The position numbers were made by a program, and so were the translations under genes. 64,000 nt of DNA from the NCBI RefSeq assembly GCF_019800665.1, contig NZ_JAHVKO010000004.1, positions 186,001 through 250,000 on the forward strand. Direction: 5' to 3'. The notes under the pieces are model-generated. The model made no database searches and was not told the origin of the DNA. It saw only the letters and a program-made list of their open reading frames with translations. Below, in pieces: positions 56,099 to 64,000 of this stretch (position 1 is its first letter; every line of letters starts with the position of its first letter). The stretch comes from Microbulbifer agarilyticus. GTDB taxonomy: Bacteria > Pseudomonadota > Gammaproteobacteria > Pseudomonadales > Cellvibrionaceae.

Positions 56099-57367
56099 TC
56101 AGGCAAAGCGGAGGGTGGCGGTTGTGCCCGCCCCCTCTTCGCTGGCCAGCGATACCCGCCAACCATTTTGCTCACACAGGCGCTTCACAATCGCCAGGCC
56201 CACACCGTAACCGGAGCGAGATTGCTCGCTGCCACGCACGTGTGGCTCATAGATACTGGCCAGCTTGTCCTCACTGATCCCGCGGCCGCTGTCGATCACC
56301 TGCACCTGCCCGTCACCCACGCGCACCACTACCTTGCCACGGTCGGTGTAGTTCACCGCATTGCGGATCAGGTTACCCACCAGAATTGAAATGACGCGTT
56401 TGTTCGCTTGCAACAACAGACTCGAGTGGCACACGAGCTCCACGGCAATGCCTTTTTGCTCGGCCAATTGGGATATGCCCTCGTGCTCCCGCGCAATCAA
56501 GTCACAAACATCCACGCGTTCGGTGCGCAGACCGTCACCCTGCTCGCGCGACAACGCGAGGAACGCATCGATCAGCTCCTGCATATCGTGGCAGGCGCGT
56601 TGGATTCTATCGACCAGCTTGAGATCTGCTGCTGATATTTCCGGTTTCGCAGCAAGCAGCTCTGCGGACATGGCAATCACGGTGATCGGCGTGCGCAGCT
56701 CGTGGCTGGCATCGCGGGAAAATGCACGTTCCCGGTCGACAAAACGCGCGATCCTGCCGCGATAATGCTCGATCGCGTCCACTAGCATGGCCACCTCGGT
56801 GTCGAGGCTCATGGGCAACAGGTCCGCCAGATCCACCTCGCCTTTTTCTTCCGGCAACATATTGATCAGCCGGGCCAGCTCGATTGTCGGGGAAACCGCG
56901 CGCCGCGCCCGCAGGTAACTGAACCACAGCACCAGATACAGCAGCAGCAGCACCACTGCCAGCGGCACCAGGCCGTAGAGTGAGATCAGGCTGTTGACCC
57001 CGGAGCGGTTGAAAAACAGGAACATGCGCTGGCCACCGCGCGAACTCACATACAGCGAATTGAACTCGTCGGCCTTTACTTCGTGGTAGCCGTCGGCCAC
57101 GTCGGTTGCCATTCGCCAGGGGAATGCGGACGCGTCCCGCGGAAACAGGTAACCCTGCAGGTTCAGGGAATTGGAGAGCTGTACCGACGGATTTTCTTCC
57201 ACCAGCTGCCAGTAATGGGCGGTTTCCCGCTCCAGCGCTTCCTGTACCAATAGATGGGACAGTAACCAGTTGGTCAACAGCACCCCGAGGATCACGGCAA
57301 AGCCAATCAACAACCCCTGCAGAACAAAGGTGCGAAAGATTTTGTCCTGCAGGCGGTTATTTCGCAT
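56099..57367 (-). CDS. Sensor histidine kinase
   Basis: This 422-residue inner-membrane kinase has a first helix (TFVLQGLLIGFAVILGVLLT), a periplasmic sensor of about 110 residues, and a second helix (LVPLAVVLLLLYLVLWF). The HisKA H-box is RDASHELRTPITVIAMSAEL, and the ATPase shows N box NLIRNAVNYTD, G1 DSGRGISED and G2 GYGVGLAIVKRL. The start, ATG at 57367, overlaps the response-regulator stop by 11 nt. The signal is unknown. Confidence 0.93.
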   Translation of the reverse strand: MRNNRLQDKIFRTFVLQGLLIGFAVILGVLLTNWLLSHLLVQEALERETAHYWQLVEENPSVQLSNSLNLQGYLFPRDASAFPWRMATDVADGYHEVKADEFNSLYVSSRGGQRMFLFFNRSGVNSLISLYGLVPLAVVLLLLYLVLWFSYLRARRAVSPTIELARLINMLPEEKGEVDLADLLPMSLDTEVAMLVDAIEHYRGRIARFVDRERAFSRDASHELRTPITVIAMSAELLAAKPEISAADLKLVDRIQRACHDMQELIDAFLALSREQGDGLRTERVDVCDLIAREHEGISQLAEQKGIAVELVCHSSLLLQANKRVISILVGNLIRNAVNYTDRGKVVVRVGDGQVQVIDSGRGISEDKLASIYEPHVRGSEQSRSGYGVGLAIVKRLCEQNGWRVSLASEEGAGTTATLRFA

Positions 57368-58052
57368 TGGGTACCACCAGCTGATAACCACTGCCGGGGT
57401 GATTCAGAATCATTTGTTGTGCGAAGGGCTTGTCGACTTTCTTGCGCAAGCTGTACATATGGCTGCGCAGGGTGTCACTGTCGGGCAGTATGTCGCCCCA
57501 AACCTTGCGCTCCAGCTCTGCGCGGCTCATCACCGCCGGAGAGCTGCGCATCAACGCCTCGAGCAAACGCAAACCAATTGGGGGCAGCCGGATATCCTGC
57601 CCATCCCGCTGTACCTGCAAGGTACTCTTATCCAGCTCCAGCGCACCCACCACGAGTTTATCCCGCGTGAGTTCGGAGCGATTGCGGCGCAACTGGGCAT
57701 TAACGCGCGCTTCCAGTTCGCGGATGGCAAACGGCTTCACCAGGTAATCATCGGCACCGGCATTCAGCCCGAGAATTTTTTCATCCAGCGTGTCGCGCGC
57801 GGTCAACATAATGATCGGGGTATCGAGCTTGGCGTGCTCACGGATCGCGCGGCAAATCTCGAGCCCGTCGATACCGGGCAGCGAAAGGTCGAGAACCACC
57901 AGGTCTACGGGCTTGGTAGTCGCCAGGTGCAAGCCGGTCACACCATCCGCGGCGTAGTCCACCGTAAACCCGCGTCCCTCGAGGTAAGCGGTAATCATTT
58001 CCGCAATATCGCGATGGTCTTCAATGAGCAAAACCGTGCCGTTTTGTTGCAT
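57357..58052 (-). CDS. OmpR-family response regulator
   Basis: This 231-residue regulator has a receiver (acidic pair in LLIEDHRDIAEM, phospho-Asp in LVVLDLSLPGIDGLE, T/K in MLTARDTL and DDYLVKPFAIRELEA) and an OmpR-type winged helix (LPPIGLRLLEALMRSSPAV, DILPDSDTLRSHMYSLRKKV). It is translated just ahead of its kinase with an 11-nt overlap. The start is ATG at 58052. Targets are unknown; the lipoprotein gene upstream is a candidate by proximity. Confidence 0.94.
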   Translation of the reverse strand: MQQNGTVLLIEDHRDIAEMITAYLEGRGFTVDYAADGVTGLHLATTKPVDLVVLDLSLPGIDGLEICRAIREHAKLDTPIIMLTARDTLDEKILGLNAGADDYLVKPFAIRELEARVNAQLRRNRSELTRDKLVVGALELDKSTLQVQRDGQDIRLPPIGLRLLEALMRSSPAVMSRAELERKVWGDILPDSDTLRSHMYSLRKKVDKPFAQQMILNHPGSGYQLVVPNAK

Positions 58053-58083
58053 CACCAATGCCCTCGCTCGTTTGCCAATAATG

Positions 58084-58110
58084 AAAAATGCGGGCCCATG
58101 GGGGCCCGCA
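58084..58110 (-). terminator. Terminator of the DUF4397 lipoprotein gene
   Basis: TGCGGGCCC (58089-58097) and GGGCCCGCA (58102-58110) form a 9-bp stem; on the minus strand five T follow. It lies about 50 bp past the lipoprotein stop codon and ahead of the response-regulator gene, so these are separate units. Confidence 0.85.
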
Positions 58111-58158
58111 CGCACATCTTATGTAACGCTTAGATAGCTCTGAGAAATCATACGTAAA

Positions 58159-59649
58159 TCAGTTGGTGAGCACCACGACACCGAAATCTGCAGTGGTACC
58201 GCCCTGCTCACTCGGGCCGTAAGCCAGCACGCTGGCCACAACGCCACCGCCAAGCTCGAAGTTCTCGACGTTGATCGCCACCATGCCGCCAGCAACCACG
58301 CGGATATCGTAGGCGCCTGTCGCAACGGTTACGTAGTCGGTGATATCGCCAAAGGCGAAGTCAGTCAGCAGTGGCGCACCGGCCATGCCACCTTCCACAT
58401 CCATCGCCGAGAATTCACCAGCGGCGGTAACGTACACATCCACCTCGCCGGCCGCCGGCGCACCGTGAATCACCTTCACGGAAGCTTCCGTGGCTACGGC
58501 ACGGTTCGCGTCGACGGTGGGCAGCAGGCCGAAAGCCGGGGTGCCCAGTACGCGACCCGCGGCGACCACGGTGTACTCGGTACCGGCTTCCAGTGCGACT
58601 TCGCCGGACATAAACACACTGTCACCCACCATATCGGTGTCAGGGGCCACATCAAATACGTAGCTCGCGGCTGGCACACCGGCGTAGGCACTTTCACCCG
58701 GGAACTGATCCAGGTAATTGAAACCAGCGATTAGCTCCACCGGATCCATCCCCAGCACCTCACTGGTAGCAAATACTTCCACGTTGCCACTGTCGACACC
58801 CGCCGACATGACCGCGGCATTGGCATCAGGAGACAGGTGAACCACGCGCACACCGGCATTGGTGTCCATATCTAGGATCTCAACCGACTCGCCCTGCTCG
58901 GTAGTCACCAGCAGTTTGACCGGTGACGCGGCCGCCTCGGTGCTGTTTTCCGCAGCAATCGCGGTCACCAGCAGTTTTTGACCGGCGAACGCGGTGAGAT
59001 CCACGGTACCGGAGTCGTAAACCACATCATCTTCCAGACCCACACGGATCCGTACCGGCTCCGCCATCACCACGCCAGCGTCAATGGACTCACCGAACTC
59101 AAACGCGAAGGCCGCAGAAAGGCTGGCAAAATCATCCTCAGGTGCACTCAGGTACACATCAACCCGCGGCGCATCTGGCGCGGCGTGGGTTACGGTCAAT
59201 GCAACCTCGGTCTCGGCGGGCTCGGAAGCTGATTCGTTGACCACCAGCGGCGCGATATCCGCAACATTACCCACGGCAATCACCGTCGGACGGGCGTTTT
59301 CTTCGATGCTGAAGCCCGCGACTTCGATCACGGCGGCGTTACCACCGGGGATGATGCCTTCCACAGCAATGTCGTAGCTGCCCGTATCCAGCTCGGCAAA
59401 GCCGCTGGTCTCGGCATAATCCAGACCTTCGATCGCCACGCTGCCATTGAGCAGTACGTTTACCGCCGGCGCATCCACTGACGCATGCACTACCTGAATA
59501 AAGCCACTGGCCGCAGGTTCTTCCGCCGCCGGTGGAAATTCAATGACGTTGTCATTGTTGTTGTTATCGCTTGAACAGCCAGCAATCACCGCTGCCAGCG
59601 GCAGTGCCACGGCCAACTTCGAAACGATGGATCTATTTGAGGTTTTCAT
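58159..59649 (-). CDS. DUF4397-repeat lipoprotein
   Basis: The 496-residue protein starts with a lipoprotein signal ending in the lipobox VIAGC, Cys about residue 25, followed by an Asn/Asp-rich spacer. Four DUF4397-like repeats begin VVHASVDAPAVNVLLNG, VTHAAPDAPRVDVYLSA, VVHLSPDANAAVMSAG and VIHGAPAAGEVDVYVTA. It is highly acidic and Ala/Val-rich, suiting a beta-sandwich surface or periplasmic protein. The function of the family is unknown. CAGGAG precedes the ATG by about 8 nt. It borders the mnmG-side origin region. Confidence 0.85.
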   Translation of the reverse strand: MKTSNRSIVSKLAVALPLAAVIAGCSSDNNNNDNVIEFPPAAEEPAASGFIQVVHASVDAPAVNVLLNGSVAIEGLDYAETSGFAELDTGSYDIAVEGIIPGGNAAVIEVAGFSIEENARPTVIAVGNVADIAPLVVNESASEPAETEVALTVTHAAPDAPRVDVYLSAPEDDFASLSAAFAFEFGESIDAGVVMAEPVRIRVGLEDDVVYDSGTVDLTAFAGQKLLVTAIAAENSTEAAASPVKLLVTTEQGESVEILDMDTNAGVRVVHLSPDANAAVMSAGVDSGNVEVFATSEVLGMDPVELIAGFNYLDQFPGESAYAGVPAASYVFDVAPDTDMVGDSVFMSGEVALEAGTEYTVVAAGRVLGTPAFGLLPTVDANRAVATEASVKVIHGAPAAGEVDVYVTAAGEFSAMDVEGGMAGAPLLTDFAFGDITDYVTVATGAYDIRVVAGGMVAINVENFELGGGVVASVLAYGPSEQGGTTADFGVVVLTN

Positions 59650-60378
59650 GGGGGTCTCCTGTTGTGTTTATGGGGCGATACTGGCGAACACCACATCAGG
59701 AGCGCGTCAAAAGGACGTGAAAATTATGTGAAAGCCGGAAATTCCGCTTGCGGCGAGACATACCCCAACAAATCGACCAATAAGTCACAAGATGGGAGGT
59801 GCTGGCGCGAATCTTTCCAACAAGATCTCCCCGAGCAAACCACAAGAGTTGCGCACACAAACTCACAGAGTTATCCAGACAGACCACCTATCCAGATCAC
59901 TCACACAAGCTTTTATCCCGTTAAACCACAGACTTATACACAAAATTACGAAAAGAGAGACGCCCGATAGGCACGTGTGGATAAAAACAGTGGAAAAGTG
60001 AGGGGAAACCGGTACGCAAATGGGGACAAATCGACGAGTGGACCCATACCGCCAGACTTATCCCACTCATACACACCGCCATACCGCGGTTTTACCCTGC
60101 TAAAAGCAGGGGTTTAGGGGGTAGTTATCATTGATCTAACCAATTGATTTAAAACGTTTTTTTTCACTTATACGTAAAAAACACTGCCCTATATAACTAC
60201 ATTAAACATAAACACATACATACACATAAGATATGTATAACTTTATTTAAATAGGTATAAGAAAGCGTAAAACGAAATTTCAAAATGCCGCTTTTTTGCA
60301 CAGCTCAAGGCGCCTATAATGTGCGGCCGATTTTTACCGTGACCTGTCAGCGGCAAAGCTGACACCAGAGCTGAACCT
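59650..60378. other. oriC: oriC-like region upstream of mnmG (candidate origin 2)
   Basis: This 729-bp region has no gene. It carries DnaA boxes TTATCCAGA (59871-59879, one mismatch), TTATACACA (59934-59942) and TGTGGATAA (59976-59984, inverted). A hairpin CCCTGC-TAAAA-GCAGGG is at 60095-60111. A strongly AT-rich block at 60121-60300 (TTGATTTAAAACG, runs of T, CATACATACACATA) would be easily unwound. The mnmG -10 TATAAT is at 60315-60320, and the leader has a 7-bp hairpin at 60345-60364. The arrangement resembles the E. coli oriC-mnmG boundary. Confidence 0.75.
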
Positions 60379-62268
60379 ATGGATTACCCCACGCAATATG
60401 ATGTGATCGTGATTGGCGGCGGACATGCCGGCACCGAGGCGTGCCTGGCATCTGCGCGCATGGGGAGTCGCACCCTGCTGTTGACCCACAACATCGAAAC
60501 GCTCGGGCAAATGTCCTGTAACCCGGCCATTGGCGGCATCGGTAAAAGCCATCTGGTGAAAGAAGTGGACGCCCTTGGCGGCGCCATGGCCACCGCCACA
60601 GATCTCGGTGGCATCCAGTTCCGTGTTTTGAATGCCCGCAAAGGCCCCGCAGTACGGGCCACCCGCGCCCAGGCAGACCGCGCGCTGTACAAGGCGGCGA
60701 TTCGCAATATCCTCGAGAATCAGCCCAACCTGGACATCTTCCAGCAAGCGGCCGATGACCTGATCGTCGACAACGACCGGGTGACCGGCGTGGTAACCAA
60801 TGCCGGCCTGCGCTTTCACGGCAAAACCGTGGTCATTACCGCCGGTACCTTTCTCGGTGGGCGCATTCATATCGGCCTGGACAACCACGCCGGTGGCCGC
60901 GCCGGTGACCCGCCCTCCATTGCCCTTGCCGAGCGCCTGCGTGCGCTGCCTTTCCGCGTTGAGCGCCTGAAAACCGGCACCCCGCCGCGTATCGACGCGC
61001 GCTCCGTGGACTTCTCCGGCCTGGAAGAACAGTGGGGCGACGAGCCGCTACCGGTTATGTCCTACCTGGGCAACCGCGCCCAGCATCCGCAACAGGTGTG
61101 CTGCTGGATCACCCACACCAACGAGCAGACCCACGACATTATCCGTGGTGGTCTCGACCGCTCTCCCATGTATTCCGGCGTTATCGAGGGCATAGGCCCG
61201 CGTTACTGCCCGTCCATCGAGGACAAGGTGCACCGCTTCGCCGACAAGGACAGCCACCAGATCTTTATCGAGCCCGAAGGGCTCACCACCAACGAGCTCT
61301 ACCCCAATGGTATCTCCACCAGCCTGCCGTTCGATGTGCAGATGAATCTGGTGCGCTCCATCAAGGGCTTTGAGAATGCGCATATCACCCGCCCGGGCTA
61401 TGCCATCGAATACGATTTCTTTGATCCACGCGACCTGCTGCCGTCGCTGGAAACCAAGTTTATTGCCGGTCTGTTCTTCGCCGGCCAGATCAACGGCACC
61501 ACCGGTTACGAAGAAGCTGCCGCCCAGGGCCTGCTGGCTGGCGCCAATGCGGCGCTGCAGGCGCAGGACAAAGACGCTTGGTCGCCGCGCCGCGATGAAG
61601 CCTATCTCGGTGTGTTGGTGGACGATCTGATCACCAGCGGCACCAAAGAGCCCTACCGCATGTTCACCAGCCGCGCGGAATACCGCCTGTTGCTGCGCGA
61701 AGATAATGCGGACCTGCGCCTGACCGAAAAGGGGCGTGCGCTGGGGCTGGTGGACGACACCCGCTGGCAGGCCTTCTGCGAAAAGCGTGAAGCCATTGCC
61801 CTCGAGCAGCAGCGCCTCAAGGAAACCTGGGTTCAGCCGGGTACCGATGCGGCCACCAGTTTGGAGCAAAAGCTGCCGCAGCCGCTGGCCCGCGAATACA
61901 GCCTGCAGGACCTGCTGAAGCGCCCGGAGCTGGAATACACGGATATCGCCAGCCTCAAAGGGGAAGCGGTCGCCGACGAGCGCGTCGCCGAGCAGGTGGA
62001 GATCTCCGCCAAGTACGCCGGTTACATCGATCGCCAGCGCGACGAAATTGAACGCCTGCAGGCGTACGAGGACACCCCGCTACCCGTGGATTTCGACTAT
62101 GGCGCGGTATCCGGCCTCTCCAACGAGGTGGTGCAGAAGCTAACAGATGCGCGCCCCGACACCCTGGCGCGGGCCAGCCGCGTACCGGGCGTGACGCCGG
62201 CAGCGGTTTCGCTGTTGTTGATCCAGCTGAAGAAACGCGGACTGTTGACCCGCAAGAAGGCGGTTTGA
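60379..62268 (+). CDS. mnmG: tRNA uridine-5-carboxymethylaminomethyl modification enzyme MnmG
   Basis: MnmG (GidA) is the FAD-dependent partner of MnmE. It has the dinucleotide fold [60 protein letters not shown] and [17 protein letters not shown], with the C-terminal [20 protein letters not shown]. Length 629 is identical to the E. coli protein. It starts the mnmG-rsmG-parA-parB series and lies directly beside the AT-rich origin-like region. Confidence 0.99.
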   Translation: MDYPTQYDVIVIGGGHAGTEACLASARMGSRTLLLTHNIETLGQMSCNPAIGGIGKSHLVKEVDALGGAMATATDLGGIQFRVLNARKGPAVRATRAQADRALYKAAIRNILENQPNLDIFQQAADDLIVDNDRVTGVVTNAGLRFHGKTVVITAGTFLGGRIHIGLDNHAGGRAGDPPSIALAERLRALPFRVERLKTGTPPRIDARSVDFSGLEEQWGDEPLPVMSYLGNRAQHPQQVCCWITHTNEQTHDIIRGGLDRSPMYSGVIEGIGPRYCPSIEDKVHRFADKDSHQIFIEPEGLTTNELYPNGISTSLPFDVQMNLVRSIKGFENAHITRPGYAIEYDFFDPRDLLPSLETKFIAGLFFAGQINGTTGYEEAAAQGLLAGANAALQAQDKDAWSPRRDEAYLGVLVDDLITSGTKEPYRMFTSRAEYRLLLREDNADLRLTEKGRALGLVDDTRWQAFCEKREAIALEQQRLKETWVQPGTDAATSLEQKLPQPLAREYSLQDLLKRPELEYTDIASLKGEAVADERVAEQVEISAKYAGYIDRQRDEIERLQAYEDTPLPVDFDYGAVSGLSNEVVQKLTDARPDTLARASRVPGVTPAAVSLLLIQLKKRGLLTRKKAV

Positions 62269-62272
62269 GGTG

Positions 62273-62917
62273 ATGGAGCAGTTTCGACCCCGCCTGCAGC
62301 AGGCGGCAGATCAGTTACAGCTGGATTTGACCGGTGAACAGCAGGACAAATTGCTGGCCTACCTCGACCTGTTTGCGCGCTGGAATGCCGCTTACAACCT
62401 GTCCGCAGTGCGCGACCCGGCGGAGATGCTGGAGCGCCATATCATCGACAGTCTGAGTGTGGTGAACCTGTGTGGTACCAGTCCCGCAGACCAGACCCCG
62501 CTGATCGATGTCGGCTCAGGTGGTGGCCTGCCCGGTATCCCGCTGGCGATCATCCACCCCGAGCGCCCCATCAGCCTGCTCGACAGCAATGGCAAAAAGT
62601 CGCGCTTTCAGTTTCAGGTGGCCAGCCAGCTCAAGCTCGCCAACATCAACGTGGTGAACCAGCGGGTGGAGGCCTACCAGCCGGAAAACCTCTACTCTGG
62701 CGTGGTTTCCAGGGCGTTTGCCTCCCTGCAGGATATGGTGCAGGGAAGTGAGCACTTGCTCGCCGCGGGCGGCCGCTTTTATGCGATGAAGGGCAAGATC
62801 CCCGAAGATGAGTTGAGCGCATTGCCAAAAGGCATTAAGGTCGAACAGATGCACCCATTGCGAGTACCGGGGTGCGACGCCGAGCGCCACCTGATCGTCC
62901 TTGTTCGCGAGGACTGA
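62273..62917 (+). CDS. rsmG: 16S rRNA m7G527 methyltransferase
   Basis: RsmG (GidB) methylates G527 of 16S rRNA. The SAM motif LIDVGSGGGLPGIPLAI is at about residues 77-93, with the DSNGKKSRF block and VVSRAFASLQDM after it. Loss of this gene gives low-level streptomycin resistance in other bacteria. The stop of mnmG is 4 bp upstream of the ATG at 62273; a GTG at 62270 is an alternative start. The product is about 214 aa. Confidence 0.97.
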   Translation: MEQFRPRLQQAADQLQLDLTGEQQDKLLAYLDLFARWNAAYNLSAVRDPAEMLERHIIDSLSVVNLCGTSPADQTPLIDVGSGGGLPGIPLAIIHPERPISLLDSNGKKSRFQFQVASQLKLANINVVNQRVEAYQPENLYSGVVSRAFASLQDMVQGSEHLLAAGGRFYAMKGKIPEDELSALPKGIKVEQMHPLRVPGCDAERHLIVLVRED

Positions 62918-63101
62918 ACCGCCAGCTCTGGCAATCCACTCCAATGCCGGGGTGGAACAAAAACAACTGAGATTAATACCAGTGCACCGGGCTGATGTTC
63001 GCGGGTGCGCTTTTGCTGCCGCGCCTCCCGGTCAAACCGGCCTAGCGGCGAGCCCGGGACGCAAGAGGAACTGCGTCAACGGGACCAACAGGACCAGAAC
63101 C

Positions 63102-63920
63102 TTGAGCAAAATTTTTGCGGTAGCTAACCAGAAGGGCGGAGTCGGCAAGACCACAACCTGCGTTAACCTGTCCGCGTCACTTGTTGCCAACAAGCGACGC
63201 GTATTGCTGATTGACCTGGACCCCCAGGGCAACGCCACTATGGGCAGCGGCATCGACAAGAGCGAGTTGCAGCTGTCGAGCTACGACGTGCTGGCCAGCC
63301 TGCTGCCGCCGCGCAAGGCGATCGTGACAACCGCCAGTGGTTACGACCTGATGCCGGCGAACATAGACCTGTCCGCGGCGGAAGTGGAATTGCTGGAGAT
63401 GGATGGCCGCGAATCCCGCCTGCGCCAGGCGCTCGTGCAGGTCGCTGATGATTACGACTACATCATCATCGATTGTCCGCCGTCGCTGAACATGCTCACC
63501 GTAAACGCTCTATGTGCCGCCGGCGGTGTATTGATCCCGATGCAGTGCGAATACTACGCGCTGGAAGGGCTGTCCTCACTGATCGACACCATTACCCAGG
63601 TCCAGCAGGCCGCCAACCCGAGCCTGAAGATCGAAGGTATCCTGCGCACCATGTACGACCCGCGTAACAGCCTGACCAGTGATGTGTCCGAGCAGTTGAG
63701 TGAGTATTTCGGTGAGCGCCTGTACCGCACCTGCATTCCGCGCAATGTGCGTCTCGCAGAAGCGCCGAGTTTTGGCAAGCCCGCGCTCGACTATGACCGC
63801 AGCTCCAAAGGTGCCATCGCCTACCTCGCCCTCGCCGGTGAGATTACCCGCCGCGACACCGCGGCAAACCAGAATAGCAACCAGAACAGTGGACCACGCC
63901 CGGTAGCGGAAGCGGTTTAA
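63102..63920 (+). CDS. parA: Chromosome partitioning ATPase ParA (Soj)
   Basis: ParA is the Walker-type ATPase that moves ParB-parS complexes. The deviant Walker A is ANQKGGVGKTTTCVNLSASL, motif A' is LLIDLDPQGNATMGSGID, and DYIIIDCPPSLNMLTVNAL is Walker B. I start at TTG 63102 (272 aa), because AGGA lies 8 nt upstream and the protein family begins here. An open frame back to 62901 is not conserved. The 184 bp after rsmG hold no other gene. parB follows after 18 bp. Confidence 0.97.
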   Translation: MSKIFAVANQKGGVGKTTTCVNLSASLVANKRRVLLIDLDPQGNATMGSGIDKSELQLSSYDVLASLLPPRKAIVTTASGYDLMPANIDLSAAEVELLEMDGRESRLRQALVQVADDYDYIIIDCPPSLNMLTVNALCAAGGVLIPMQCEYYALEGLSSLIDTITQVQQAANPSLKIEGILRTMYDPRNSLTSDVSEQLSEYFGERLYRTCIPRNVRLAEAPSFGKPALDYDRSSKGAIAYLALAGEITRRDTAANQNSNQNSGPRPVAEAV

Positions 63921-63938
63921 GACTGAGGTAACAAACCT

Positions 63939-64000
63939 ATGGCCGCGAAACGCAAGGGCCTCGGGAAAGGGCTTTCCCATCTGATCAGCAACAATGCCAG
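63939..64000 (+). CDS. parB: Chromosome partitioning protein ParB, N terminus only
   Basis: Only the first 20 codons are in the window. They read MAAKRKGLGKGLSHLISNNA, the typical basic start of chromosomal ParB/Spo0J, where the GLGKGL motif contacts ParA. ParB binds parS, and the two parS sites in recF are its expected targets. The gene is cut by the window end. Confidence 0.93.
   Translation, partial: MAAKRKGLGKGLSHLISNNA

Overview
The window looks like the replication-origin region of a marine gammaproteobacterium with a moderately GC-rich genome. Gene order resembles Pseudomonas and Cellvibrionales (Microbulbifer-like). The grounds are the blocks rpmH-rnpA-yidD-yidC-mnmE, dnaA-dnaN-recF-gyrB, mnmG-rsmG-parA-parB, glyQ-glyS-gmhB and def-fmt-rsmB-trkA-trkH with lysM-dprA-tsaC-hemF-aroE. 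The assignment is inference from synteny and protein character, not from a database search. I found no rRNA, tRNA, CRISPR array, prophage or insertion sequence.

Layout. 1-5.9 kb: the end of a DinF-type MATE exporter, two unrecognised genes, a YheV-like zinc ribbon, oligopeptidase A (prlC) and a gamma-carbonic-anhydrase-like protein. 5.9-17.4 kb: an accessory catabolic cluster with a LuxR-type regulator, DadA/PuuB-like FAD oxidase, TonB-dependent receptor, APC permease, aldehyde dehydrogenase, LysR regulator, M20 N-carbamoyl hydrolase and arginine-deiminase-like amidinohydrolase. Read together, the enzymes could strip an amidino group from a guanidino compound and oxidise the released amine to an acid. 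17.5-27.4 kb, nearly all minus strand: a cytochrome c, a small membrane protein, purK, purE, aroE, an NTF2-like protein, hemF, tsaC, a sorbosone-dehydrogenase-like protein, dprA and a LysM protein. 27.7-33.8 kb, plus strand: def, fmt, rsmB, trkA, trkH. 33.8-36.4 kb: a CDP-alcohol phosphatidyltransferase, a DUF2239 protein behind three copies of a palindromic operator, and an LpxL-like acyltransferase. 36.5-41.6 kb: glyQ, glyS, gmhB, rlmI. 41.7-44.5 kb: a Fur-boxed FecA-like receptor and a GNAT acetyltransferase.

44.6-64 kb is the replication and segregation core. gyrB, recF, dnaN and dnaA run leftward. rpmH, rnpA, yidD, yidC and mnmE run rightward from a shared 664-bp intergenic region that carries DnaA boxes. 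A two-component pair and a four-repeat DUF4397 lipoprotein separate mnmE from a second, AT-rich DnaA-box region in front of mnmG-rsmG-parA-parB. Two perfect parS sites lie inside recF. Replication initiation (dnaA, dnaN, DnaA boxes), supercoiling (gyrB) and chromosome segregation (parA, parB, parS) are therefore all within 20 kb.

Recurrent features are TTG starts with good ribosome-binding sites (dnaA, parA, the gamma-CA, the LpxL-like gene, probably the FecA-like receptor) and a family of three structured intergenic palindromes at 16.4, 28.3 and 30.8 kb whose long stems differ in sequence but stay paired around a conserved unpaired core.
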